Assembly (NCBI GenBank): GCA_021199255.1
Contig: JAJQIK010000011.1
Span: forward strand, 1-64,000
Direction: 5' to 3'
DNA: 64,000 nt
Source of the DNA: Clostridiales bacterium
GTDB lineage: Bacteria; Bacillota; Clostridia; Lachnospirales; Lachnospiraceae
Below the pieces are notes generated by a model. It was not told where the DNA came from. It did no database searches and saw nothing but the letters and a program-made list of their open reading frames with translations. How positions within the stretch are numbered: the first letter of the stretch is position 1; every line of letters starts with the position of its first letter. The position numbers and the translations under genes were made by a program. Positions 27,757-35,822 of this stretch are shown piece after piece.

Positions 27757-29230
27757 ACATTTCTCCATAACATCCAAACATGATTATTATTGCTATCAGA
27801 CAGCCAACTGCCACAGCCTGAATCACAATATTTTGGGAAAAGAATGATTCGATTATATTCTTTCCCTTATATTTGTAATAATCAATAATAAACAATACAA
27901 TAATTGCCGCCATCATTACTCTAAAATACTGGAGATCCACGCCAAGGCTAAAGATGGATTCGTCAAAGAAAATCCACCAATTTCGGCTCGACAAAACGCT
28001 CTTTATCATGTGCAACGCCTCTCTTGCACCACTTGCTCTAAAGAACAGCCACGTTGAACATACCAGTGAAAATGTGATCAAACGGCTTAATATCCTATTA
28101 GTAATTGTATCCTTAGCCTTAAATTCTTTGATGCCAAGTCTTGTTATAATCAATTGGAGCAACGTATCTCTAACATCAGCTATTACTTGATATAATCCAT
28201 TTAGAAATCCCCATGTAACATAGCTTATTCCAGCTCCATGCCATAGCCCGCTTAGAAGAAAAGTTATAATAAGATTAAAATTTTTCCTGATATGTCCCTT
28301 ACGATTTCCCCCTAACGGAATATATACATAATCCCGAAACCATCCAGACAATGAAATATGCCATCTTCTCCAAAATTCTTTCACACTTTTTGAATAATAC
28401 GGAGCATTGAAATTATCAACAAGCGTAATTCCCATTGTCAACGCTGCGCCGCGTGCTATTGTTGAATATCCGTAAAAGTCACAGTATATTTGAATTGCAA
28501 AAAAAGCTGTCGCAATCACAATATAAAATCCAGGATATGTCTCCCAATCCCCATATACTGTGTTAACAATAATTGCAACCCTGTCCGCTATTACCATTTT
28601 CAAAAACAGACCATATATTATGAGTACAAATCCACTGATAATATTTTCCAGCTTAAATTTTTGAAGAACATTTAGCTGTGCAAGCAAATTCTTTGAACGT
28701 TCTATTGGACCAGCAACCAATTGCGGAAAAAACGATACGAAAAGAGCATATCTAAGAAAATTTTTTTCTGCGTATATTTCTGCGCGATACACATCAATCG
28801 TATAACCTAATGCCTGAAAAATATAAAAAGATATACCAACTGGCAGCAATATATTTACCTCAGGCGTACTCACGCTTGCCCCGAATCTTCTGGCAACAGC
28901 ATAAATCACTCTGACAATAAGACCTGAATATTTAAAATATCCAAGAATTCCTAAGTTTATAATTAAGCTTACCGATAACCAAAATTTTTTATGGACAATT
29001 CTTTTTCTTTCATCCCATTCCTTATTTTTGATAATCTCCAATATTCTTCCACATATATATGTAACCAATGTAGAGGCAAATAGCAGAACTGCGTAAGCAG
29101 GGTTCCAACCCATGTAAAAATAATATGAACAAGCTAATAGCCATATATATCGCACCCTTTTGGGTATAATGTAATATACAATTAGTGCGATTGGAAAAAA
29201 CAATAAAAAATCAACCGAATTAAATAACAT
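27722..29230 (-). CDS. MBOAT-family O-acyltransferase (AlgI/DltB-like)
   Basis: This is a 502-residue polytopic membrane protein. It has the MBOAT landmarks FFPQLVAGPIERSKNLLAQL, FWRRWHISLSGWFRDYVYIP and the catalytic His in LSGLWHGAGISYV. Such proteins move acyl groups (often acetyl) across the membrane for O-acylation of exopolysaccharide or cell-wall polymers. It is the first gene of an operon with the SGNH/AlgX-like gene. The GGAG before its ATG would remain in the leader when the upstream invertible segment flips. Confidence 0.9.
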   Translation of the reverse strand: MLFNSVDFLLFFPIALIVYYIIPKRVRYIWLLACSYYFYMGWNPAYAVLLFASTLVTYICGRILEIIKNKEWDERKRIVHKKFWLSVSLIINLGILGYFKYSGLIVRVIYAVARRFGASVSTPEVNILLPVGISFYIFQALGYTIDVYRAEIYAEKNFLRYALFVSFFPQLVAGPIERSKNLLAQLNVLQKFKLENIISGFVLIIYGLFLKMVIADRVAIIVNTVYGDWETYPGFYIVIATAFFAIQIYCDFYGYSTIARGAALTMGITLVDNFNAPYYSKSVKEFWRRWHISLSGWFRDYVYIPLGGNRKGHIRKNFNLIITFLLSGLWHGAGISYVTWGFLNGLYQVIADVRDTLLQLIITRLGIKEFKAKDTITNRILSRLITFSLVCSTWLFFRASGAREALHMIKSVLSSRNWWIFFDESIFSLGVDLQYFRVMMAAIIVLFIIDYYKYKGKNIIESFFSQNIVIQAVAVGCLIAIIIMFGCYGEMYDASEFIYFQF

Positions 29231-29253
29231 TGTATCATTTCTCCGATTATATT

Positions 29254-29392
29254 AAAGTATACATTTTCGAAATGGCTTTTAAGCTTGCTGGGAAATTGTT
29301 TGAAAATATAAAAATGTTGAAAAATCAAAGATTTTTGTTATAATAGCTATCGTAGTTCTGTTCCATATTTCAAAATTGAAAATGTATACTTT
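29254..29392. repeat. Probable invertible promoter segment with 15-bp inverted repeats
   Basis: AAAGTATACATTTTC at 29254-29268 is repeated in exact inverted form at 29378-29392. The 109 bp between them contain one clear promoter. The left repeat ends 24 bp before the MBOAT start, and the right repeat lies 24 bp from the 3' end of a serine recombinase gene. Inverting the segment would aim the promoter at the acyltransferase operon with a leader of about 65 nt. This is the layout of a phase-variable promoter switch. Inversion itself cannot be seen in a single sequence. Confidence 0.8.
29317..29344 (+). promoter_or_regulatory. Promoter inside the invertible segment, facing away from the MBOAT operon
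   Basis: A -35 TTGAAA (29317-29322), a 16-bp spacer and a -10 TATAAT (29339-29344) with the extended TG one base upstream make a strong sigma-A promoter. The spacer holds a small dyad, AAAAATC-AAA-GATTTTT. In this orientation it transcribes rightwards, antisense to the recombinase gene. Confidence 0.8.
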
Positions 29393-29415
29393 TACAAATT
29401 TTAGATATTCTCTAT

Positions 29416-30015
29416 TTAATCGGCTTTTTCAAATTTTCTCGCTTTTCCATAAAAAGTTTGCGGCAGCATATCACACTGCTTTGCCGCTTCTTCCATACTT
29501 ATTTTCCCACTTCTCCAATCCTTATGTGCCTTGTGGAAATTGTCAGGTATGGGCAGTGGCGGTCTGCCAAACTTCACGCCCTTTGCTTTTGCGGCAGCAA
29601 TCCCTTCGGCTTGTCTTTGACGTATGTTAGCACGCTCATTCTCCGCCACGTAGCTCAGAAGTGCAAGCACAATATCGTCTATGAATGTCCCCAACAGATT
29701 TTTTTCCCGCCTTGTGTCAAGTATCGGCATATCAATCACGACTATATCTGCGCCCTTTTCTTTCGTAATAATGCGCCATTGCTCGTTTAGGTCGGCATAG
29801 TTGCGCCCCAACCTGTCAATGGATTTGACAAAGAGAACCGTATCCCTGCCAAGCTGCTGCAGGAGCTTCTTGTACTGCGGTCGCTCAAAATCCTTACCCG
29901 ACTGTTTGTCCATGTAAATATTCTGTTCGGGCACTCCCATTTCAAGCAGCGCTATCCTCTGCCTGTCCTCATTCTGCTCCTTTGTCGATACTCTCATGTA
30001 TCCGTATACTTTCAT
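29416..30015 (-). CDS. Serine recombinase (resolvase/invertase family)
   Basis: This is a 199-residue small serine recombinase. The N-terminal catalytic domain has nucleophile Ser10 in YGYMRVSTKEQ and the active-site segment VKSIDRLGRNYADL. The E-helix region LLSYVAENERANIRQRQAEG follows, then a short C-terminal HTH (ISMEEAAKQCDMLPQTFYGK). Size and layout fit Hin/Mpi-type invertases as well as plasmid or transposon resolvases. Position next to a perfect inverted repeat around a promoter suggests it is the invertase. AAAGGATAATCT precedes the ATG. Confidence 0.92.
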   Translation of the reverse strand: MKVYGYMRVSTKEQNEDRQRIALLEMGVPEQNIYMDKQSGKDFERPQYKKLLQQLGRDTVLFVKSIDRLGRNYADLNEQWRIITKEKGADIVVIDMPILDTRREKNLLGTFIDDIVLALLSYVAENERANIRQRQAEGIAAAKAKGVKFGRPPLPIPDNFHKAHKDWRSGKISMEEAAKQCDMLPQTFYGKARKFEKAD

Positions 30016-30059
30016 AGATTATCCTTTCCGCCGCACCCTGCTATTCTCCGTCAAAGACA

Positions 30060-30087
30060 TAAAAATACCCACTGTTGATACAATGGG
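30060..30087 (-). terminator. Terminator-like hairpin upstream of the recombinase gene
   Basis: On the minus strand CCCATTG pairs with CAGTGGG (one G-U) around a 6-nt loop and is followed by TATTTTTATG. It lies about 50 bp before the recombinase ATG and may limit readthrough into that gene. Confidence 0.5.
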
Positions 30088-30572
30088 CATAATCAATACG
30101 ACAAATCCTTTTTTCCGCTACTTATCTGCATTTTTTATTTTCTCAAACGTTTCCTGTTCTTCCGCCAGATTTTTTCAGCTTTCAATAACCAGCACATAAT
30201 TTTGGCACAGAATAGTTTTAGACTATTAAAATTGATAATTGTTTCTATCTCATACCATGTAAATGGCGCCATATTCTCTCCTGAAATTTCTGATGCTCAA
30301 CTAAAAGAAAGCGGTAAGTATCCTCTGTAAAGAAATACCTATCGCTCTCAGTTTATGTATTACATTATTGATAAGCAACTGACGTTCTTCTGCCAAATTG
30401 TGTATTACACAGTTATGCGCTCTACCCCTGCTTTCTTTCTCCTCGACCATTCCTGCCGTCCGCATTTTTCGTTCTGTAACCAATATCATTTCCCATATGT
30501 TTTCAAACAGAACAATTGCTTTTCAGGTTTGCCTTTTGGCAGGCTGTTTTAGCTGCGTTCACTCCTCGCTCC
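30088..30572. other. AT-rich intergenic stretch without a supported gene
   Basis: The 485 bp between the recombinase leader and the BlaR1-like gene have no ORF with a ribosome site and recognisable protein. A minus-strand ORF of 62 codons (30301-30489) has no supporting feature. A short dyad AATAGT-TTTAG-ACTATT lies near 30207. The stretch may mark the edge of the accessory block. Confidence 0.4.
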
Positions 30573-31961
30573 CTATTTTACCACAAAAGCCTCTATATGC
30601 AGCTCCTCAGTCTCGCTCAGATTGGTGACGAAGAAATAATATCTGCCCTTAATCTCAATGGAAAAGGTATGAAAAATCACCCCTTCGCCCTCCACATAAT
30701 GCATAATCTGATCCGGGTCCTTGAGACCGGTCTGGTAAGTCATATCGTCCGGATCGGCACTAACTGTAATGGAAACCTCATTCCCCACGCTCTCGGTGAA
30801 ACCGGAGCTCATAATGGTTCTGTCTGCAGGCACATTCCAGTCCAGCGTAAAGGTAGAACTGCAAGTCTCGATACTGTCGTCTCCCATCATGATTACCTTA
30901 TTCGGATCCAGATCATAGGCTCTGCACAGCTCCTCCAGCGCCTGCTGATCCTCGCTCAGCGCCGCCGCTTCCGCTTCCTTTTCGTTTATATTCTCCACAG
31001 TTTCTATATAGGCGTCCGACAGTTCTTCGCCTGCGGCCAGCGCGGTCATGCTGCTTCCCAGCAGGAAACAGGACGCCAATGCCATGGCCATACCTTTCTT
31101 CATGCCGCCGCACTTACGATACTCACTCATATACCTTACTCTCCTCTCATAATTGGACGGGCTGTCCACTAACGCGAACAACTGATACCGCTCCCTTTTG
31201 CCTTCCGTTAACAGCAATTGAAAAATAACGCGGAAATATTCTCCCGTGCTAAAGGCTTCCGCCCCTTGCTCACACGCCCTCCTGTCACAGCACTCTTCGC
31301 AGATCAAATCCATCTGCTTTAACAGAATATGCGCCGCCGGATTAAACACATGAATCAGCACCACCGCAAAGCTCCAATACTTAAGGCGCAGATCGCCTTC
31401 CAGATAATGACATAATTCATGGTATAAAATCACATCGATTTCCTTCTCCGTATATCGGTCGAGGGGCAGAATCACCGCCGGGCCATGCCAGTAGGTAATG
31501 CAGGGAATATCCACCGAGTCATTGCGGTATAACGACACCTTGCCCGCAATGCCAAGCCTGGCACAGATTTCCCGGAAGCGATGCGCTATTCTCTCGTCCT
31601 CTTCGGGGATATTACCTCTGCATACCGCCATCCAGCGGCCACGTCTGTATAAATGGTATCCCAACAGGGCAAGGCACAGTATCAGCCAGAGCAGCCCCAA
31701 TGCCGAAAACGCCCTGTTGGTAAAGGGCGTATTGTAAAACAGATTGACGTTACTCCCCACATCCAATGCGGCACCCATACAAAAAGCCATATAAACAAAG
31801 GGTATCAGATAGGCGTACCATGTGGCGACCACCATGAACCTGAGGAAGCTCGTGTCATGTTTCATCCATTTTGTCCTGAACAACAAGCCGATCAGGAAAA
31901 ACAGCGTTTCCGTAATATCTGTCAGCAATAACGCGATAAACAGGTTACTCATCCAATCCAT
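30573..31961 (-). CDS. BlaR1/MecR1-like M56 membrane metallopeptidase
   Basis: This is a 462-residue protein with four N-terminal membrane segments. A cytoplasmic-loop zinc protease motif HELCH (in VILYHELCHYLEGDLR) and the downstream ligand region CEECCDRRACEQ are typical of family M56. A further membrane helix and an extracellular C-terminal domain follow; the latter is not a penicillin-binding sensor as far as I can see. It probably senses an envelope signal and inactivates the BlaI-like repressor coded upstream, with which it overlaps by 17 bp. No beta-lactamase gene is nearby. Confidence 0.82.
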   Translation of the reverse strand: MDWMSNLFIALLLTDITETLFFLIGLLFRTKWMKHDTSFLRFMVVATWYAYLIPFVYMAFCMGAALDVGSNVNLFYNTPFTNRAFSALGLLWLILCLALLGYHLYRRGRWMAVCRGNIPEEDERIAHRFREICARLGIAGKVSLYRNDSVDIPCITYWHGPAVILPLDRYTEKEIDVILYHELCHYLEGDLRLKYWSFAVVLIHVFNPAAHILLKQMDLICEECCDRRACEQGAEAFSTGEYFRVIFQLLLTEGKRERYQLFALVDSPSNYERRVRYMSEYRKCGGMKKGMAMALASCFLLGSSMTALAAGEELSDAYIETVENINEKEAEAAALSEDQQALEELCRAYDLDPNKVIMMGDDSIETCSSTFTLDWNVPADRTIMSSGFTESVGNEVSITVSADPDDMTYQTGLKDPDQIMHYVEGEGVIFHTFSIEIKGRYYFFVTNLSETEELHIEAFVVK

Positions 31962-32325
31962 TAATTAATTGGTTAATCCTTTCGATTTCATCTTTTCGTA
32001 AAGGTCTCTCGTTGGTTAACGCGCATAAAAACTCATCCGCGTTGTCATGATTCCAAAAGCTTACATAATCGTTCGTCAGTTGTCCCTTGTATTCCTCTAA
32101 CGGAACCAGAATCTGATAGAAAAATACACGTCCCTGACGGTAATGTCTCAAATATTCCTTTCTTACAAGACGGGCCAGAAAGGTCGACACAGTCTGCGGC
32201 TTCCACTCTTTATGGTACTTATCGTTGACTCTTGCCATAATCTCCATCAGACTCAGCTCTTCCTCAGCGTCCCATACTACCTTCATAACTAACTGTTCGC
32301 AATCCGTTAATTTTTCATGCGTCAT
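31945..32325 (-). CDS. BlaI/MecI-family repressor
   Basis: This is a 126-residue winged-helix protein. It has the family pattern LTDCEQLVMKVVWD, EIMARVNDKYHKEWKPQTV and LARLVRKEYLRHYRQGRVFFY, followed by a dimerisation tail. Partner of the M56 protease gene downstream. AAGGGAGGTTTATT precedes the ATG. The palindrome ACAATTGT (32350-32357), just upstream, is a candidate operator but is not a full BlaI box. Confidence 0.88.
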   Translation of the reverse strand: MTHEKLTDCEQLVMKVVWDAEEELSLMEIMARVNDKYHKEWKPQTVSTFLARLVRKEYLRHYRQGRVFFYQILVPLEEYKGQLTNDYVSFWNHDNADEFLCALTNERPLRKDEIERINQLINGLDE

Positions 32326-32465
32326 AATAAACCTCCCTTAATCATTTCTACAATTGTTCCTATTAAATAAGAATAACCAAAAGTTCCTTTCTTCAATACT
32401 AGTTTATTATCCGTAGAATATCAAGCACAAATTATTCTTCAGGAAACCCGAAAATAAACTGATTG

Positions 32466-32497
32466 TGTAATTTGCTCCGCAAAATCCCGCAATTACA
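32466..32497 (-). terminator. Likely terminator of the arabinose operon
   Basis: On the minus strand TGTAATTGC pairs with GCAAATTACA (one bulge) around a GC-containing loop, followed by CAATCAGTTTATTTTC. It lies just after rpe. The stem is modest. Confidence 0.5.
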
Positions 32498-32502
32498 ACC
32501 GT

Positions 32503-33162
32503 TTAAAACTGTGCCATGATTGCTTTTACATTTTCAGTTATGCCGCCCTTGAAAACCGCAGAGCCCGCTACGATCACATTGGCGCCGGCATCTAATACCA
32601 CATGTACATTGTCCCTTGTGATACCGCCGTCTACCTGTATATCAAGATCTCTTCCCTGCTCAGCCGCCATCTGTCTGATTTTTCTGATGCGTTCCGTGGA
32701 TTCCGGTATGTATTTCTGTCCGCCAAAGCCCGGTTCTACCGTCATCACCAGCAGCATATCCAGCTTGCCGATATATTTCCTGACAGCTTCCACCTCCGTC
32801 TTGGGCTTAATAGACATACCCGCCTTACAGCCCAGACTGTGTATCTGGTCGATGAGTTCGTCCGCGTCCTCTGTGGCTTCCAGATGAAACGTAATGCTGT
32901 CCGCTCCGCAGGACGCAAATTCCTTTACATACCGCTCCGGCTCCACGATCATAAGGTGCACGTCAAATACCTTCTTTGTCACCTTTCGTATCGTCTCGAT
33001 CACCGGCATTCCAAAGGAGATCGAGGGCACAAAGACGCCGTCCATCACATCGATATGGATATATTCTGCACCGGCCTCGTCCGCCTCTTTGATCTGCTCT
33101 CCTAATATGGCAAAATCCGCCGCCAGAATAGAGGGCGATAAAATTCTTTTTCTATCAGACAT
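32503..33162 (-). CDS. rpe: Ribulose-phosphate 3-epimerase
   Basis: This is a 219-residue TIM barrel that interconverts ribulose 5-phosphate and xylulose 5-phosphate. It has the signatures LSPSILAADFAILGEQI, IHIDVMDGVFVPSISFG, VHLMI and the C-terminal IQVDGGITRDN. ATG 33162 has AAAGG at 7 nt, while the ATG at 33168 is too close to it. It is the last gene of the arabinose operon, supplying the pentose phosphate step after transketolase. Confidence 0.96.
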   Translation of the reverse strand: MSDRKRILSPSILAADFAILGEQIKEADEAGAEYIHIDVMDGVFVPSISFGMPVIETIRKVTKKVFDVHLMIVEPERYVKEFASCGADSITFHLEATEDADELIDQIHSLGCKAGMSIKPKTEVEAVRKYIGKLDMLLVMTVEPGFGGQKYIPESTERIRKIRQMAAEQGRDLDIQVDGGITRDNVHVVLDAGANVIVAGSAVFKGGITENVKAIMAQF

Positions 33163-33204
33163 ATCCATGCCTTTCTCTGCTCATATTATTGCAGCCTGTC
33201 TTAT

Positions 33205-34146
33205 CTATTGCACAAAGGCTTTCACTTTCTCGCAGATGCCTTTGCCGTCAAGGCCGTATTTCTCCACCAGCGCTGCAGCCGTTCCGGACTCTCCGAACCG
33301 ATCCTGCATACCGATCTTCAGGACAGGGGTAGGCAGCTTTTCTGAAAGGCAGTCGCATACGGCGCTGCCAAGGCCGCCGATTACGGAGTGTTCCTCCGCC
33401 GTTACCACCTTGCCCGTCTTTTTGGCGGAGGCAAGCACCAGCTCCTCGTCCAGAGGCTTTATGGTGTGGATATTAATGACCTCGGCGCTGATACCGTCCG
33501 CTGCCAGCATCTGAGCCGCCTCCAATGCGGCGGATACGGTGATACCGCTTGCCACGATGGTAACGTCCGTACCTTCCTGCAGCAGAACGCCCTTGCCGAT
33601 TTCAAACTTGTAATCCGGCGTATCGTTTATAACCGGAACTGCCGCACGTCCAAAGCGCAAATACACGGGGCCTTCCATCTCAATCGCCGCCCTGACAGCC
33701 GCTTTCGCCTCTACGTCGTCGGAGGGAACGATTACTGTCATGCCGGGAATAGTTCTCATCAGCGCCACATCTTCGTTACACTGATGGGTAGCGCCGTCCT
33801 CCCCTACCGTGATACCCGCATGAGTCGCGCCGATTTTAACATTCAAGTGCGGATAACCAATGGAATTACGCACCTGCTCAAAGTTACGTCCTGCCGCGAA
33901 CATGGCGAAGGAGCTGATAAAGGGTATCTTGCCGCAGGTGGCAAGACCCGCTGCAATACCTGTCATATTACATTCTGCAATACCGCAGTCAATATGACGA
34001 TCCGGGAACGCTTTCTTAAAAACGCCAGTCTTGGTAGCGCCTGCAAGATCCGCGTCAAGTACGATCAGATTGGGGAAATCTGCGCCGCACTCAGTAAGGG
34101 CATTACCATAGCTTTCTCTTGTTGCGATTTTCTTAACATCTGCCAT
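33205..34146 (-). CDS. Transketolase, C-terminal subunit
   Basis: This is a 313-residue subunit containing the pyrimidine-binding and C-terminal domains (ATRESYGNALTECGADFPNL; DCGIAECNMTGIAAGLATCG; GEDGATHQCNEDVALMR; TVVTAEEHSVIGGLG-like KVVTAEEHSVIGGLG). It works with the N-terminal subunit coded immediately upstream; the stop and start overlap as TGATG. Together they equal a full-length transketolase, split as in many Clostridia and archaea. Confidence 0.95.
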   Translation of the reverse strand: MADVKKIATRESYGNALTECGADFPNLIVLDADLAGATKTGVFKKAFPDRHIDCGIAECNMTGIAAGLATCGKIPFISSFAMFAAGRNFEQVRNSIGYPHLNVKIGATHAGITVGEDGATHQCNEDVALMRTIPGMTVIVPSDDVEAKAAVRAAIEMEGPVYLRFGRAAVPVINDTPDYKFEIGKGVLLQEGTDVTIVASGITVSAALEAAQMLAADGISAEVINIHTIKPLDEELVLASAKKTGKVVTAEEHSVIGGLGSAVCDCLSEKLPTPVLKIGMQDRFGESGTAAALVEKYGLDGKGICEKVKAFVQ

Positions 34147-34985
34147 CAGTTCGCACCTCCTAATTCTGCGTCGATCTTCTCCAAATCCGCCATGGCCGTA
34201 GCGTACTCCTCATCGTTAGGCGCTTTGCCATGCCAGCCTGCGTTGTTCTCCATATAGGAAACGCCCTTGCCTTTAACGGTCTTGCAAATAATCGCCGTGG
34301 GCATTCCCTTAACCGTCTTAGCCTCTTTAAACGCAGCGTCGATCTGGTCAAAATCATTGCCGTCAATATTGATCACGTGGAAATTAAAAGCTTCAAACTT
34401 CTTATCAATGGGATAAGGAGAACATACGTCTTCAATCTTACCGTCGATCTGAAGCCCGTTGTTATCTACGATCACTACCAGATTATCCAGCTTGCGGTGT
34501 CCGGCAAACATAGCGGCCTCCCATACCTGGCCTTCCTCCAGCTCGCCGTCGCCTAACAGGGTATAGGTTCTGTAATCCTTATTGTCCAGTTTAGCTGCCA
34601 GAGCCATGCCTACCGCCGCGGAGATGCCCTGCCCAAGAGAACCGGAGGACATATCTACGCCCGGAGTTTCCTGCATACAGGGGTGTCCCTGTAAATAAGA
34701 GCCTAAATGGCGCAGGGTCTTAAGATCCTCCACCGGGAAGTATCCTCTGTTAGCCAGCGTAGAATAAAGCCCCGGCGCCGTGTGCCCTTTAGACAGGACG
34801 AAACGGTCTCTATCCGCTTTTCTGGGCTCCTTCGGGTCGACATTCATCTCCTCGAAATAAAGATAGGTAAAAATATCTGCCGCGGATAACGATCCGCCCG
34901 GATGTCCCGCTTTGGCGCCATGCACCGCGGTTACGATACCTTTACGAACTTCATTAGCTGTTTTCTGTAACTCTAATTTGTTCAT
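34146..34985 (-). CDS. Transketolase, N-terminal subunit
   Basis: This is a 279-residue thiamine-diphosphate binding subunit. It has the TPP motif GDGELEEGQVWEAAMFAGH...NNGLQIDG and the His-rich start AVHGAKAGHPGGSLSAADI. It moves two-carbon units between pentose and triose/hexose phosphates with the C-terminal subunit. GGAGGTTTGCG precedes the ATG. It is placed between araD and rpe, so the operon carries the arabinose product into central metabolism. Confidence 0.95.
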   Translation of the reverse strand: MNKLELQKTANEVRKGIVTAVHGAKAGHPGGSLSAADIFTYLYFEEMNVDPKEPRKADRDRFVLSKGHTAPGLYSTLANRGYFPVEDLKTLRHLGSYLQGHPCMQETPGVDMSSGSLGQGISAAVGMALAAKLDNKDYRTYTLLGDGELEEGQVWEAAMFAGHRKLDNLVVIVDNNGLQIDGKIEDVCSPYPIDKKFEAFNFHVINIDGNDFDQIDAAFKEAKTVKGMPTAIICKTVKGKGVSYMENNAGWHGKAPNDEEYATAMADLEKIDAELGGAN

Positions 34986-35061
34986 CGCAAACCTCCATAT
35001 ATTTTATATTTTCTCACACTTCCTGACTTGCCGCAGGCATAAGGCTTTTGAAAAAGCTTTC

Positions 35062-35763
35062 TCACTCTTTCCCCTGCCCGTAATAAGCGTTCGCGCCATG
35101 CTTTCTATAGTAATGCTTATCCTGCAACTCCTGAGGCGCAGGCTGGATACGGGGATTAATTGTCTCCGCGCGGTAGGCCATCTTGGCTACTTCCTCCAAA
35201 ACCACCGCGTTATGTACCGCATCATGGCCGTTTTTGCCCCATGCAAAGGGACCGTGGTTCTTGCAAAGCACCGCCGGAACCGCCATCACTTCTTTATCCA
35301 TCTTCTGAAATGCGTCTACAATCAGAAGCCCGGTGTTTTTCTCATAAGCGTCCGCAATCTCTTCCTCCGTCAGACATCTTAAGCAGGGCACCTCGCCGTA
35401 AATATAGTCCGCGTGGGTCGTGCCATAGCAGGGAATACTTCTGCCTGCCTGCGCCCAGCTTGTAGCATAAGAAGAATGGGTATGTACCACGCCGCCGATT
35501 TCAGGAAAAGCTTTGTATAATTCCAGATGCGTCGGCGTATCGGAAGAGGGATTATAACGTCCTTCCACCTTATTGCCATTCAAATCCATCAAGACCATAT
35601 CCTCCGGCGTCAGCTTCTCATAGTCCACGCCGCTTGGCTTAATGGCAAAGATTCCGCTCTCCCGGTCAATCTCGCTGACGTTCCCCCAAGTAAAGGTAAC
35701 CAGCCCGTATGCGGGAAGAAGCATATTCGCCTCATAGACACGTTTTTTCAATTCTTCTAACAT
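35062..35763 (-). CDS. araD: L-ribulose-5-phosphate 4-epimerase
   Basis: This 233-residue class II aldolase-like enzyme has the length of E. coli AraD. It has the segments LVTFTWGNVSEIDRES, the metal ligands in VVHTHSSYATSWAQAG, and KNHGPFAWGKNGHDAVHNAV. It makes D-xylulose 5-phosphate. The start at 35763 was chosen because AGGAAACG precedes that ATG and the N-terminus then matches the family. Confidence 0.95.
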   Translation of the reverse strand: MLEELKKRVYEANMLLPAYGLVTFTWGNVSEIDRESGIFAIKPSGVDYEKLTPEDMVLMDLNGNKVEGRYNPSSDTPTHLELYKAFPEIGGVVHTHSSYATSWAQAGRSIPCYGTTHADYIYGEVPCLRCLTEEEIADAYEKNTGLLIVDAFQKMDKEVMAVPAVLCKNHGPFAWGKNGHDAVHNAVVLEEVAKMAYRAETINPRIQPAPQELQDKHYYRKHGANAYYGQGKE

Positions 35764-35822
35764 CGTTTCCTGCCTCTCTTTTCTGCACGCGGCTTTCGTC
35801 TCCAAAAGCCGCGCGCCACTCA

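Noticed and set aside
30301-30489. Minus-strand ORF of 62 codons between the recombinase and the BlaR1-like gene
   Set aside because: No ribosome binding site, no family resemblance, and an AT-rich region where such ORFs arise by chance.
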